From NCBI RefSeq assembly GCF_000772705.2, contig NZ_JSBW02000067.1:1-64000 (forward strand): a stretch of DNA of 64,000 nt, read 5' to 3'. The translations under genes were made by a program, and so were the position numbers. This stretch comes from Xanthomonas vasicola. Lineage in GTDB: Bacteria > Pseudomonadota > Gammaproteobacteria > Xanthomonadales > Xanthomonadaceae. The notes beneath the pieces are model-generated. The model did not search any database, was not told the origin of the DNA, and worked only from the letters and a program-made list of their open reading frames with translations. Shown here piece after piece: positions 30,829-40,264 of this stretch. Position 1 is the stretch's first letter. The number at the start of each line of letters is the position of its first letter.

Positions 30829-32730
30829 TCAGAATCCGCAGAAGCAATACGCCAGCGACTTGACCGGCGTGCCGCCTGCCTTGCTGTCGTGCACGGCGCT
30901 TTCGACAAAGCGCAGCTGCGTATCCACTTCCGGCAACGAGCGGGCCACTAATGCGCGTGCCATGCCCGAGTCGCTCAGCATCCAGGCGCCCATGCGGCTG
31001 CCGGCAAACCCGCTCATCAACTGCGAGAACGGCGTAGCCGGCTTTTCCACATAGCGCACGCGGAACTTGCCGCGGCTCAGCTTGGCGCGGTCGGCCGCAT
31101 CGGCTACCGCTTCCTGCATGCCGCCGAAGGCATCCACCAACCCACGCTCCTTGGCCTGCGCGCCGCTCCACACACGCCCACGCGCAACCTTGTCGATCGC
31201 ATCCACCGACTGGTGACGCGCCTGCGCCACCTTGCCGGTGAAGTCGGCGTAGCCCTTGTTGATCACCGCCTGGATGACCTGGCCGGCCGCCGGATCCAGC
31301 GGACGGGTGATGTCGAACGCACCGGCGAACCGCGTGGTGCCCACGCCGTCGGTGTGCACGCCAATCTTGTCCAGCGCGCGGGTCAGGTTCGGCACCATGC
31401 CGAAGATGCCGATAGAACCGCTGATGGTCGACGGATCGGCGTAGATGCGATCGGCATTCATACTGATCCAGTAGCCGCCGGAAGCGGCCAGATCGCCCAT
31501 CGACACCACCACCGGCTTACCGGCCTGCTTGAGCGCGACCACTTCGCGGCGGATCTGCTCAGAGGCGAACACTTCGCCGCCGGGCGAATCCACGCGCAGC
31601 ACCACCGCCTTCACTTTCTCGTCGTCACGCGCCTGGCGCAGCAGCGCCGCAGTGGACTCGCCACCGATGCGTCCGGCCGGCTGTTCGCCGCCGCTGATTT
31701 CGCCGGTCGCCACCACCACGGCCACCTGCGGGCGGCTGTCCATCGGCGAACCCTGGGCCTGCAACTGGCTCAGATAATCGTTGAACCCGATATTGCGGAA
31801 ACCGCTGTCGGCATCGCTGTCGGCCACGCCGCGCTCGACCAGCAACGCATCGACTTCTTCGCGGGTCTTGAGCCCGTCCACCAGCTTCTGTTGCAGCGCG
31901 AACTTGGCCAGGTCGCCACCGGCGGCGGCCACGCCTTCGGGCAGCGTATCGATGCCGGCGGTCAGCTGCGCCGGGCTCAGCTTGCGCGCGGTGCCGACGT
32001 CGGCCAGATAGCGCTGCCATACATCGTTCATCCAGAACAGATCCGCTTCCTTGGCATCGGCCGAGGCCGCGTCGAGGATGTACGGCTCGGCCGCAGACTT
32101 GTACTCGCCCACGCGGAACAGATGAACGTCCACGCCGAGCTTGTCCTGCAGGCCTTCGCGGAAGTACTGGCGATAGCGGCCCAGGCCTTCCAGCATCACG
32201 CTGCCCATCGGGTCCAGATACACCTCGTTGGCCTGCGCAGCGAGCAGGTACTGGCCCTGGCTCATGCTCTCGCTGAAGGCCACGATCTGCTTGCCGGAGG
32301 CACGCAGCTTCTGCAGCGCAGCGGCCACTTCGCGCTGCGAGGCAAAACCGGACGGCTGGAACTTGTCCAGATTCAACAGCACGCGCTCGATCTTGCGGTC
32401 CTTGCCAGCCGCCTCGATCACCCGCACCAGGTCGCGCAGCTGCACTTCTTCAGCGCTCTTGTCGCCCACTGCCTTGGCCAGCGACCGGCTCACCGGGTCA
32501 GCGCTGAACTGCTCGACCAGCGTGCCTTCCGGGTTGATCACCAGGGTGGTGCGCTCGGCCAGCGGCTTGGTGCCGTCGCCACGCGCGAGCGCCACCACGA
32601 ACAACAGCAGCAGCAAAAACAGGAAACCGAAGAACACCAGGTTGAAAATGAGGCGCCGGGTGAAATTCATCACATCCCACAGGCCGACGAAGAAGCTGGC
32701 GATGGGACTGCGACGCACGGGGTGGTTCAT
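30829..32730 (-). CDS. sppA: Signal peptide peptidase SppA, 67K type
   Basis: 633 residues. It is an inner-membrane serine protease that degrades cleaved signal peptides. One transmembrane helix (about 27-49: LIFNLVFFGFLFLLLLLFVVALA). Two tandem S49 domains: the catalytic Lys211 is in VGEYKSAAEPY in the first and Ser417 in DLAASGGYWI in the second, the expected Ser-Lys dyad. The ATG at 32730 has GGAG upstream; an extra 9 codons are open. The C-terminus ends in YCFCGF, an unusual Cys pair. Confidence 0.93.
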   Translation of the reverse strand: MNHPVRRSPIASFFVGLWDVMNFTRRLIFNLVFFGFLFLLLLLFVVALARGDGTKPLAERTTLVINPEGTLVEQFSADPVSRSLAKAVGDKSAEEVQLRDLVRVIEAAGKDRKIERVLLNLDKFQPSGFASQREVAAALQKLRASGKQIVAFSESMSQGQYLLAAQANEVYLDPMGSVMLEGLGRYRQYFREGLQDKLGVDVHLFRVGEYKSAAEPYILDAASADAKEADLFWMNDVWQRYLADVGTARKLSPAQLTAGIDTLPEGVAAAGGDLAKFALQQKLVDGLKTREEVDALLVERGVADSDADSGFRNIGFNDYLSQLQAQGSPMDSRPQVAVVVATGEISGGEQPAGRIGGESTAALLRQARDDEKVKAVVLRVDSPGGEVFASEQIRREVVALKQAGKPVVVSMGDLAASGGYWISMNADRIYADPSTISGSIGIFGMVPNLTRALDKIGVHTDGVGTTRFAGAFDITRPLDPAAGQVIQAVINKGYADFTGKVAQARHQSVDAIDKVARGRVWSGAQAKERGLVDAFGGMQEAVADAADRAKLSRGKFRVRYVEKPATPFSQLMSGFAGSRMGAWMLSDSGMARALVARSLPEVDTQLRFVESAVHDSKAGGTPVKSLAYCFCGF

Positions 32731-32814
32731 GGAAAACTCCGTCGAAAGACGCTGCATATAGATCGATGGTGCCCAGCATACCGGCTGCGCAGCGCGCGCG
32801 GCATGCGCAGGAAG

Positions 32815-34191
32815 TCAGAGTGTCGCGGTGGCGGTCAGCCGCCGGCTGGTCTGGCGGAAGCGCAGCCCCATCAGGATCGAGGCCACCGTCAGGCCCAGGA
32901 TCAGGCCGACCCACATGCCCTTCGGTCCCCAGTCCAGCCCCAGGCCAAGCCCGGCGCCGATCGGCATGCCCACGCCCCAATACGAAAAAATCGCCAGGAA
33001 CATCGGCACGCGGGTGTCCTTGAGCCCGCGCAGCGCGCCGGCCGAGAGCACCTGAATGCCATCGGGAAACTGGAATGTGGCGGCAAACAGCAGCAACACC
33101 GAAGCTAGCGCGGCCACCGCCACATCGTCGGTATAGACGCCGACGATGGCATCGTGGCCCAGCAGCAGCGCACTGGCCGATAACGCTTGAGTGCCCAGCA
33201 CGATGGCATAGCCGGCCCAGGCCGCGCGCCGCATGCCCAGCGGGTCGCCGCGCCCCACCGCATGGCCAACGCGCACGGTGGTGGCCTCGGCCACGCCCAT
33301 CGGGATCATGAAACACAGCTGCGCAACGTTGATCGCAATCTGGTGCGCGGCCGCTTCGGTGGAGCCCAGCCGACCGATCAACAACGCGGTGACGATAAAC
33401 AGCCCGCCTTCCATCAACACGGTGATGCCGATCGGCAAGCCGGTGCGCAGCAACTCGCCGATGGCGCGCCAGCGCGGGCCTTCCAGGTGGGTGAACAAGT
33501 GCAGATGCGCAAAGCGCCGCGCGCGCCCCAAATACAGCGCGAATACGCTCGCCTGCACCCACATGGTGATGGCCGAGGCCATGCCCAGCCCTTCAGCACC
33601 GTGCTCGGCAAAGCCGAACTTGCCGTAGGTCAGCGCATAGCCCAGCGGCGCCAGCACCAGCAGACCGCCAAAGCCCAGCAGCATGGTCGGCAGCGTCCAG
33701 TGCATGCCCTCGCTGAGGTAGCGCATGCAGAAGTAGAACGTCAGCGCGGGTACGCCCCAGCGCACTGCATGCAGAAAGTCGGTGGCGCCAGGCACGATGT
33801 CCGGCGCAATCCCAAAGGTAGGCAGTAGCGGCGGCACCACGCTCAGGAATGTGAACATCAGCGCACTCAGCCCCAGCGACATCCACAGCGCCTGCCGGAA
33901 CAGCGGCCCGATCTCGCGCTCGCGGCCGGCGCCCATCAGCTGCGAGACCGAGGCGGTCAATGAGATCAGCGTGCCAATCGGCACCAGCATCGGCAGCCAC
34001 AATAGCGAGGTGCCGATGGTCACCGCAGCCAGCGTGGCGGTGCCGTGGTGGCCGGCGATGACGTTGTCGACAAACCCGATCAGGCCGGTGGAGACGTGGC
34101 CGAGCACTAGCGGCAACGCAAGCAGGCCAGTGGTGCGCACTTCCGAGGCGAGGCCTGGCGTCGCAGACGGGGGTGCAGAAGAAACAGACAT
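32815..34191 (-). CDS. MATE-family efflux transporter (NorM-like)
   Basis: 458 residues with 12 predicted transmembrane helices in two halves. Matches NorM: ALPLVLGHVSTGLIGFVDNVIAGHHGTATLAAVTIG and MIPMGVAEATTVRVGHAVGRGD in the second half. Exports cationic drugs or metabolites in exchange for Na+ or H+. The ATG at 34191 is chosen over a TTG three codons earlier. It is monocistronic. Confidence 0.9.
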   Translation of the reverse strand: MSVSSAPPSATPGLASEVRTTGLLALPLVLGHVSTGLIGFVDNVIAGHHGTATLAAVTIGTSLLWLPMLVPIGTLISLTASVSQLMGAGREREIGPLFRQALWMSLGLSALMFTFLSVVPPLLPTFGIAPDIVPGATDFLHAVRWGVPALTFYFCMRYLSEGMHWTLPTMLLGFGGLLVLAPLGYALTYGKFGFAEHGAEGLGMASAITMWVQASVFALYLGRARRFAHLHLFTHLEGPRWRAIGELLRTGLPIGITVLMEGGLFIVTALLIGRLGSTEAAAHQIAINVAQLCFMIPMGVAEATTVRVGHAVGRGDPLGMRRAAWAGYAIVLGTQALSASALLLGHDAIVGVYTDDVAVAALASVLLLFAATFQFPDGIQVLSAGALRGLKDTRVPMFLAIFSYWGVGMPIGAGLGLGLDWGPKGMWVGLILGLTVASILMGLRFRQTSRRLTATATL

Positions 34192-34461
34192 GAAAACCAA
34201 TCGCTGCGCGGACTACGGCCGTGCCGGGAGGCGCTGGCACCGGGTCGCGTGGGCCGTCTATCTTACCCGGACTTTCCGACTGCGCCCTTGTCGCCCAAGT
34301 GGGTAGCGCCTGCTGCGCGTAAGCGCGTGCGGACAAGACGCGAAGGCTGCTGCCACCGGGCCAGCGCGGGATACCGTTGCACGCGTGCGCCAACGCTGCT
34401 CCTTCGGGATCACATCTTCGGCAACGCGCCCTTCCCACGACCCGCCAACCGGACCTGGCTC

Positions 34462-35595
34462 ATGTCACTGCATTCGACCGCGCACCACCGCACGGATTGC
34501 GAAAACTGTTCGACTGCATTGCACGGCGCGTTCTGCCACGCCTGCGGGCAAAGCGCGCATAACCGGTGCGCAGCGTCGCGCATGCGGTGGAAGAAGTCTT
34601 CGAATCGTTCTGGCATCTGGATGGGCGCATCTTCCGCACCCTGCGCGATCTGCTGGTGCCCGGACGCCTGGCACTGCGTTTGCTGAGCGGCCAACGCGTG
34701 CGCTATGTGGCGCCGATGCGGCTATTCCTGATCCTGAGCTTGTTGACGTTCTTCATCGCGCGCATCGCCGTGCACGCGTCCGACGCAGACGACGACGCCA
34801 CGGCGCCCGGTACCAGCCAGACCACGGTGCCCAAGGATTTCGCGCACGCACGCACGCCGGCACAGGTGGAAGCGCTGCGCAGGCAACTGGTCGACATACT
34901 CACGCAGACGCGCACAGTGGTGCCGACCGGCATCGCGCGCACCAATGCCGAAGCGCAGCGCCGCTTGACGCAGTTGCAGGCCGATGCGCGCCCGACCAGC
35001 GCCGTGCCTACCGCGGAGACAGAGAACGACAGCACGTTCTTTTCAGTGATGGGCAAGCCGTGGGATCCGGTGAGCAACCCGCTGCACTATGCGGCGCTAC
35101 CGCAATTGGCCAACCGCTGGATCAACACGCAACTGAGCCACATCCGCGACAACGTGCCGCGCCTGCGCAGCAATCCGCAGCTGCTCTACAACGCATTCTT
35201 CGCAGCGGTGCCGTCTGCGTTGCTGATGCTGGTGCCGCTGTTTGCGCTGCTGTTGCGGGTGTTTTATGTCCGCAGCGGGCAGGTGTATCTGGAGCATCTG
35301 GTGGTGGCGTTATACAGCCATGCATTTTTGTGTCTGAACCTGCTGGTGCAGCTGTTGTTGTCGCTACTCAGCGATGCTTTGGCGCATATTGCCAGCCCGA
35401 TCATCTGGAGTATTGGACTGGTGCAGTTCGGCCTGACGGTGTGGATGCCGGTGTATCTGCTGTGGATGCAGCGACGCGTGTATGCGCAGTCATGGTTGAT
35501 CCGTGCTCAAGTACGTCGGACTGAGCGGGGTGTATCTGGTGTTCGTGACGGTTGCCGCGGCGCTGTTGATGGTGGCGAGTCTGGCGCGTCTTTGA
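34462..35595 (+). pseudogene. DUF3667 membrane protein, two frameshifts
   Basis: The start gives a DUF3667 zinc-ribbon (CENCSTALHGAFCHACGQSAHN). Near 34561 the frame must change: one C appears lost in AACCGG, and the expected PVRSVAHAVEEVFESFWHLDGRIFRTL continues in another frame. That frame carries the long middle with four hydrophobic segments. Near 35501 a second shift returns to the original frame for KYVGLSGVYLVFVTVAAALLMVASLARL and TGA at 35593-35595. The shifts cancel in phase, but about 940 bases are misread. It is either a decayed gene or two sequencing errors. Confidence 0.72.
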
Positions 35596-35783
35596 TGCGG
35601 CGCCGATGTGGATGCGACTTAGCGATAACAGCCGCGTTGCAGCGTGACGCATCGTTGGGCCTGCGCGCGTGATTCGCAGTACGTGGCGGCGCTATCTGAC
35701 GCCAACAGCCGCTTGAACCAATGCCGCGCGCAATCCGCAACATCACGCGCACGCTTACCGCAGCGAAATCGTGCCGTGACCGA

Positions 35784-36386
35784 TCAGCGCGCCAGCTGCC
35801 GCTTCAACCAGGTGCTGCGCGTGGCCGGCGCTTCGGCCAGGAAAGCATCGCGCAAACCATCGCGTTCCTGGGGCGGGGTGCGCTGTGCCAACACCGCCAG
35901 TTGCTCTAGCTGGCCGGCATCCAGGCTGCGCAGCGCGGCGAGCATGGCGTCGCGCTGGGCCAGTGGCACGTAGCCGATCAGCGGCTGCAATTGTGCATAG
36001 AACGCCCCCACCTGCGAGCCCAGGCGCCAGCCATCGCGATGCAGGCGATCCATCGCGCCGAACTGCGTGCGCAACGCGCGTTGCTGATCCTTAGGCAAAG
36101 CCTGCAGGCGCTCGCGAGCCTGACGCAGCACCACGCGGTCCGTCGCAGTCAGCCCCTTCCAGGCGGCGTAGCGGGCACGCAACTCGGCCTGCTGCGCGGG
36201 CGTCATCGCCTCCCAGCGCGCGCGTTGCTGCGCGGCGCTCGGGGTTGTACTCGCCGTTGCGGCAACCGCCGTGGATGCGAGGGGCGCAGCGGCGGATTCT
36301 TCCAGCGGCGTCGGCAAGGTCTGCGCGCCGGCAATGCCGGCAATGGCGCAGAGCAACAGGCCCCACCAGTTAGTTGGCTTCATCAT
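35784..36386 (-). CDS. DUF3106-domain exported protein
   Basis: 200 residues. Signal peptide about 1-22 (MMKPTNWWGLLLCAIAGIAGAQ). The rest is helical with the DUF3106 pattern AQQRARWEAMTPAQQAELRARYAAWKGLTATDRVVLRQARERLQALPKDQQRALRTQF, repeats in which Trp and Pro recur. The ATG at 36386 has GGAG 7 bases upstream and overlaps the end of the upstream gene by 17 bases, so the two are coupled. In other proteobacteria DUF3106 genes often follow a sigma-factor gene. The function is unknown. Confidence 0.75.
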   Translation of the reverse strand: MMKPTNWWGLLLCAIAGIAGAQTLPTPLEESAAAPLASTAVAATASTTPSAAQQRARWEAMTPAQQAELRARYAAWKGLTATDRVVLRQARERLQALPKDQQRALRTQFGAMDRLHRDGWRLGSQVGAFYAQLQPLIGYVPLAQRDAMLAALRSLDAGQLEQLAVLAQRTPPQERDGLRDAFLAEAPATRSTWLKRQLAR

Positions 36387-37410
36387 CGACCGTCTCCAGA
36401 GGGGCGGAAGGCTGCTCGGCCGCGGTGGCATGCGCGCCAGATTCATCGACCGGCACCGGGTGGCCGGCGGCATACCAGGCATAGAAGTCTGCAGCACGTG
36501 CCAGCTCCAGATCGGGGTCGGCCAGCATGGTCTGGTCGCGCGGGTCCAGGCCCGGCTTGGCCACTGCTTCCGGCAGGTCGGCCGCGGGCAGTTCTTCCAC
36601 CAAGACCGGCGCCGCGTCGGTCACATGCAGCACGCCAGCCGGCGCCTGCGACACGGGCTCGGGCGGTAGCGCCGGCCGGCGGTGGGTCCACCACCAGCCC
36701 AGCACCGCCAGCAGCAGCGCCACCACCAGCACGCCCAGCGCCATGCCTGCGTGGCGGCGCTCCAGCTGCGGCCACTGCCATTGCCGCCTGGGACGCGTGC
36801 GTGCGGTGGCCGGACCCGGACGATGCGGCGCCGGTGCTGCCGCGGCCGGCGCGGCCGTCTGTAGCGACATCCCGGCCAAGGCCGAATCGCGCAGCTGGCT
36901 GAGCCGGGTCAACTGGGCCGGGGTCAGGTCGCGCAGTTCCACTTGCGCCGCCTCGGCCAGGGCCCGCCAGGCCTGTGCATCGGGGTTGCCGGCAGCATCG
37001 CGCGGGCAGGCGCGCGCCAGCGACTGTCGGTAGTCCGCCGCCTCGACACCCTGCACCTCGCTGGCCACTACCTCTTCCAGCCCGGCCACGATCCGCAGCA
37101 GCAGGGCCAGGCGGTCGGCGGTCTGCATCTGGCCCAGCGCGGTGAATGGGGGCAGCCAGGTGCCCGGCATTGGCTCGCGTCGCAGCGGTGGCGCGGTGGC
37201 CAGCAAGCTCCAGAAGCGCATCGGCCAGCCAGCCATCGGCCGACCTGCCGCCTGGCTGCTGAAGGCGCGCAGAGCCGCTGCGAGGGTGCGCTCGGCGGTG
37301 GCAACGTCGCCGCATTGCAATTGGGCGAGTACCAGACCCCGGCGCTCGACACCGCGCAAGAAGGCAGATAGCGCGGCAGGGGTCACGGGGGCGTCGGGGA
37401 CTACGGTCAT
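36370..37410 (-). CDS. Membrane protein with a degenerate sigma-factor-like N-terminus
   Basis: 346 residues. Residues about 5-70 (LRGVERRGLVLAQLQCGDVATAERTLAAALRAF, WPMRFWSLLATAP) follow the spacing of ECF sigma region 2, and residues 90-130 (ADRLALLLRIVAGLEEVVASEVQGVEAADYRQSLARA) follow region 4. The usual acidic and aromatic residues for core and promoter binding are absent. An Ala/Pro linker leads to one transmembrane helix (about 220-240: GMALGVLVVALLLAVLGWWW) and a periplasmic tail. GGAG lies 7 bases before the ATG. The sigma likeness is my reading of the sequence, not a confirmed homology. Confidence 0.55.
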   Translation of the reverse strand: MTVVPDAPVTPAALSAFLRGVERRGLVLAQLQCGDVATAERTLAAALRAFSSQAAGRPMAGWPMRFWSLLATAPPLRREPMPGTWLPPFTALGQMQTADRLALLLRIVAGLEEVVASEVQGVEAADYRQSLARACPRDAAGNPDAQAWRALAEAAQVELRDLTPAQLTRLSQLRDSALAGMSLQTAAPAAAAPAPHRPGPATARTRPRRQWQWPQLERRHAGMALGVLVVALLLAVLGWWWTHRRPALPPEPVSQAPAGVLHVTDAAPVLVEELPAADLPEAVAKPGLDPRDQTMLADPDLELARAADFYAWYAAGHPVPVDESGAHATAAEQPSAPLETVDDEAN

Positions 37411-37876
37411 GAGAACTCCAGCATCGGCCGGCATGATACCGACGCGATTGGCCACCGCCGATGGCTTGACAGATCGGCCCGGCCCAGCTCCGCCTTCACG
37501 CCAGCCGCGCCCATCACCGCTGCGGGTTGTGCACAGCGGCAGACATACCGATACGCGGGCATCTGTCAACTGTTGTTTTTTCTTTGTTGCAATCGTGTTT
37601 CACGCCTAAGTGATTGAAATTTATTAACTTATGCATGTTGGCTAAAAAATGTCCAAGGGGTTGAAGAGACTAGTGAATCCGTCGTCATAGCGTGGAGCAC
37701 GAGACTAATTCACAGGTTTATCCACAGGCGGTGTGGATAAACCCGTTTCCTTAACCCTCACATAGGTTTACGTCGGATTTATCACTTCCGTCACAGAACG
37801 CGGCGCCGCTCCGGCGCCGATTTGAACCGGCTCGGGTCGGCTGCCGGCCTCTGGACAGGGTCGGTAGACTGGTCGG
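37411..37876. promoter_or_regulatory. AT-rich divergent spacer upstream of priA
   Basis: 466 bases between the divergent sigma-like gene and priA. 37560-37660 is markedly AT-rich for this genome, with runs such as GTTGTTTTTTCTTTG and AAATTTATTAACTTATGC. It is followed by two perfect inverted DnaA boxes at 37715-37743. It probably contains both promoters. No ORF is supported. Confidence 0.6.
37715..37743. promoter_or_regulatory. Inverted pair of perfect DnaA boxes
   Basis: TTATCCACA at 37718-37726 and its reverse complement TGTGGATAA at 37732-37740 are separated by GGCGG. They are the centre of a longer palindrome, GGTTTATCCACA / TGTGGATAAACC. Both match the strongest E. coli DnaA-box consensus exactly. 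No U run follows, so a terminator is less likely. Confidence 0.7.
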
Positions 37877-40099
37877 ATGTCTTCGACCGTCGCCACCCTG
37901 CGCGTCGCCTTGCCGGTGCCGCTGCCTCAGTTATTCGACTATCTGCCCCCGGCCGATGCGCCGCTGACCGATCAGGCACGGGTCGGCTGCCGGGTGCGGG
38001 TGCCGTTTGGGCCGCGCGAGCTGGTCGGCGTGGTGGTGGAGATCGGCCAACTGCCAACGGCCGACGGCCTGCGCCTGGCATTGGCCTGGTGCGACCAGGC
38101 GCGGCTACTGGTCGATGAACTGGCACGCTCGCTGCAGTGGCTGGCCCGCTACACCCATGCGCCGCTCGGCGAAGCCCAGGCCAGCGCCCTGCCCGGCCCT
38201 TTACGCCGCGGTGAGCCCTTGGCCGACACCCACGCCTGGGCCTGGCAGCTGACCGAAGCCGGCCGCAGCGGTGCCGCCAGCCTGCGCGCGGGCAGCCGCC
38301 CCGCTCTGTTGGCGGCTCTTCTGCTCACCGGTGCAGTCGGCGAAGAGCAACTGGACCCGCTCCTGCCGCAGTGGCGCGAGGCCGCGCGCAGCCTGGCCAA
38401 GCGTCACTACGCCGAGCGCGTGGCGATGCCGGCGGACACCATCTCACCGCGCCCGGGCAGCGGCCCCCAACTCAACGACGAACAACAGGCGGCGGCCGCC
38501 GCGATCCGCGCGCACAGCGGTTTTGCCACCTATCTGCTCGATGGCGTCACCGGCAGCGGCAAGACCGAGGTCTACCTGCAGGCGATTGCCGATTGCCTGG
38601 CCGCCGGCAAGCAGGCGCTGGTGCTGGTCCCCGAGATCGGACTGACCCCGCAGACGCTGGGCCGCTTCCGTGCACGCCTGGGCGTGCCGGTGCACGCGCT
38701 GCACTCAGGACTCTCCGATGGCGAACGCGCACGGGTGTGGGCAGCGGCCTGGCGCGGGGAGGCCAAGCTGATCGTCGGCACCCGCTCGGCGGTGTTCACC
38801 CCATTGCCCAACGCCGGCCTGATCGTGATCGACGAAGAGCACGACGGCAGCTACAAGCAGCAGGACGGCATCCGCTATCACGCGCGCGATTTCGCGCTGG
38901 TGCGCGGCAAGGCGCTGGATGTGCCGGTGATCCTGGGCAGCGCCACCCCATCGCTGGAGAGCCTGCACAATGCCTACTCCGGCCGCTACCAGCATCTGCG
39001 CTTGTCGCGCCGTGCCGGCGAAGCGCGCCCGCCGCGGGTACGTGTGCTGGATGTGCGCAAGCGTCCGCTCAAGGACGGCCTGTCGCCCGAGGTGCTGGCC
39101 GGCATCGGCGCCACCCTGGCGCGCGGCGAACAGGTCCTGGTATTCAAGAACCGCCGCGGCTATGCGCCGGTGCTGCTGTGTCACGACTGCGGCTGGACCG
39201 CCGCCTGCCAGCGCTGCAGCACGCCGCTGCATCAGACCCCGATGACCGTGCATGCCGGCGGCCGCCGCCTGCAGTGCCACCACTGCGGCGCGCGCCAACC
39301 CGCACCGCTGGCCTGCCCGGCCTGCGCCAGCCTGGCGCTGCAACCGCAGGGCATCGGCACCGAACGGCTGGAAGAGCGTTTGACCGAGGCGTTCCCGGAC
39401 TTCCCGGTGGTGCGCATCGACCGCAGTACCACCCAGCGCCGCGACGCACTGGAAACTCAGCTCGCCCGGCTCGGCACCGATGCCGGCATCCTGGTCGGCA
39501 CGCAGATCCTGGCCAAGGGCCACGATCTGCCACGGCTGACCATGGTGGTAGTGGTCGGCATCGACGAAGGCCTGTTCTCGGCCGACTTCCGCGCCGCCGA
39601 AAAACTCTCCCAGCAGTTGATCCAGGTGGCAGGACGCGCCGGGCGTGCCGATCGCCCGGGTGAAGTCTGGCTGCAGACCCACCACCCCGAGCATCCCTTG
39701 CTGCAGACCCTGGTCAATGGCGGCTACCACGCCTTTGCCGATGCCGAACTGCAGCAGCGCGAAGCGGCTGGATTCCCGCCCTTCGCGCACCTGGCCTTGT
39801 TCCGTGCCGAAGCCAAGGATGTGACGGCGGCCAATCAGTTCCTGCTGGCGGTGCGTGGCTTGACCAGCGCCGACCCCAGCACGCAATCGCCGGCATTTGC
39901 TGCAGTGGAATGCTACGGCCCGATGCCGGCACCGATGCCGCGCCGCGCCGGTTTCCAACGCACCCAGCTGCTGTTGTCGGCGCAGCAACGCTCGGCATTG
40001 CATCGGCTGCTCGATACGCAACTGCCGGCGATCTATGCATTGCCGCAAGCCCGCCGGGTGCGCTGGTCGCTGGATGTGGACCCGATCGACTTGTATTAG
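37877..40099 (+). CDS. priA: Primosomal protein N' (replication restart helicase PriA)
   Basis: 740 residues. It recognises stalled forks and reloads the replisome. The N-terminal 3'-DNA-binding domain (about 1-105) begins with VALPVPLPQLFDYLPP. The helicase has Walker A GVTGSGKT (223-230), DEEH box IDEEHDGSYKQ and LGSATPSLESL. Eight zinc-binding Cys are seen in CHDCGWTAACQRCSTP and CHHCG...CPACAS. The C-terminal helicase lobe includes ILVGTQILAKGHDLPRLTMV and QVAGRAGRADRPGEV. The start lies about 134 bases from the DnaA-box pair. Confidence 0.96.
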   Translation: MSSTVATLRVALPVPLPQLFDYLPPADAPLTDQARVGCRVRVPFGPRELVGVVVEIGQLPTADGLRLALAWCDQARLLVDELARSLQWLARYTHAPLGEAQASALPGPLRRGEPLADTHAWAWQLTEAGRSGAASLRAGSRPALLAALLLTGAVGEEQLDPLLPQWREAARSLAKRHYAERVAMPADTISPRPGSGPQLNDEQQAAAAAIRAHSGFATYLLDGVTGSGKTEVYLQAIADCLAAGKQALVLVPEIGLTPQTLGRFRARLGVPVHALHSGLSDGERARVWAAAWRGEAKLIVGTRSAVFTPLPNAGLIVIDEEHDGSYKQQDGIRYHARDFALVRGKALDVPVILGSATPSLESLHNAYSGRYQHLRLSRRAGEARPPRVRVLDVRKRPLKDGLSPEVLAGIGATLARGEQVLVFKNRRGYAPVLLCHDCGWTAACQRCSTPLHQTPMTVHAGGRRLQCHHCGARQPAPLACPACASLALQPQGIGTERLEERLTEAFPDFPVVRIDRSTTQRRDALETQLARLGTDAGILVGTQILAKGHDLPRLTMVVVVGIDEGLFSADFRAAEKLSQQLIQVAGRAGRADRPGEVWLQTHHPEHPLLQTLVNGGYHAFADAELQQREAAGFPPFAHLALFRAEAKDVTAANQFLLAVRGLTSADPSTQSPAFAAVECYGPMPAPMPRRAGFQRTQLLLSAQQRSALHRLLDTQLPAIYALPQARRVRWSLDVDPIDLY

Positions 40100-40164
40100 C
40101 GCATGGCGTATCAAACACGGCCGCTGGCAGCCCCACGCATGTTTTTGCGCGGTGTGCTCACGTC

Positions 40165-40231
40165 GTGGAGGAGCGCGCTTGCGCGCGATGGGGCATTACC
40201 GGCAATGCCCTCGCGCATAAGTGCGCTCCTA
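40165..40231. repeat. REP/BIME-like inverted repeat
   Basis: Two inverted units: GGAGGAGCGCGCTTGCGCGCGA on the left (20-base core GAGGAGCGCGCTTGCGCGCG) and on the right the reverse of GTAGGAGCGCACTTATGCGC, around a second stem GGGCATTACC/GGCAATGCCC. The layout and GTAGGAGCGC head match REP sequences common in Xanthomonas spacers. It follows the priA stop codon and lies before the convergent GST gene. Confidence 0.65.
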
Positions 40232-40264
40232 CCCGCAACTGCTCACCACGTTGTGTTAGCCGCT

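Noticed and set aside
30580-30951. Frames in the spacer between the small lipoprotein and sppA
   Set aside because: They run antisense into sppA and have composition unlike coding sequence of this genome.
37715-37743. The DnaA-box palindrome as an intrinsic terminator
   Set aside because: It lies between divergent genes, where no transcript ends, and no T run follows on either strand.
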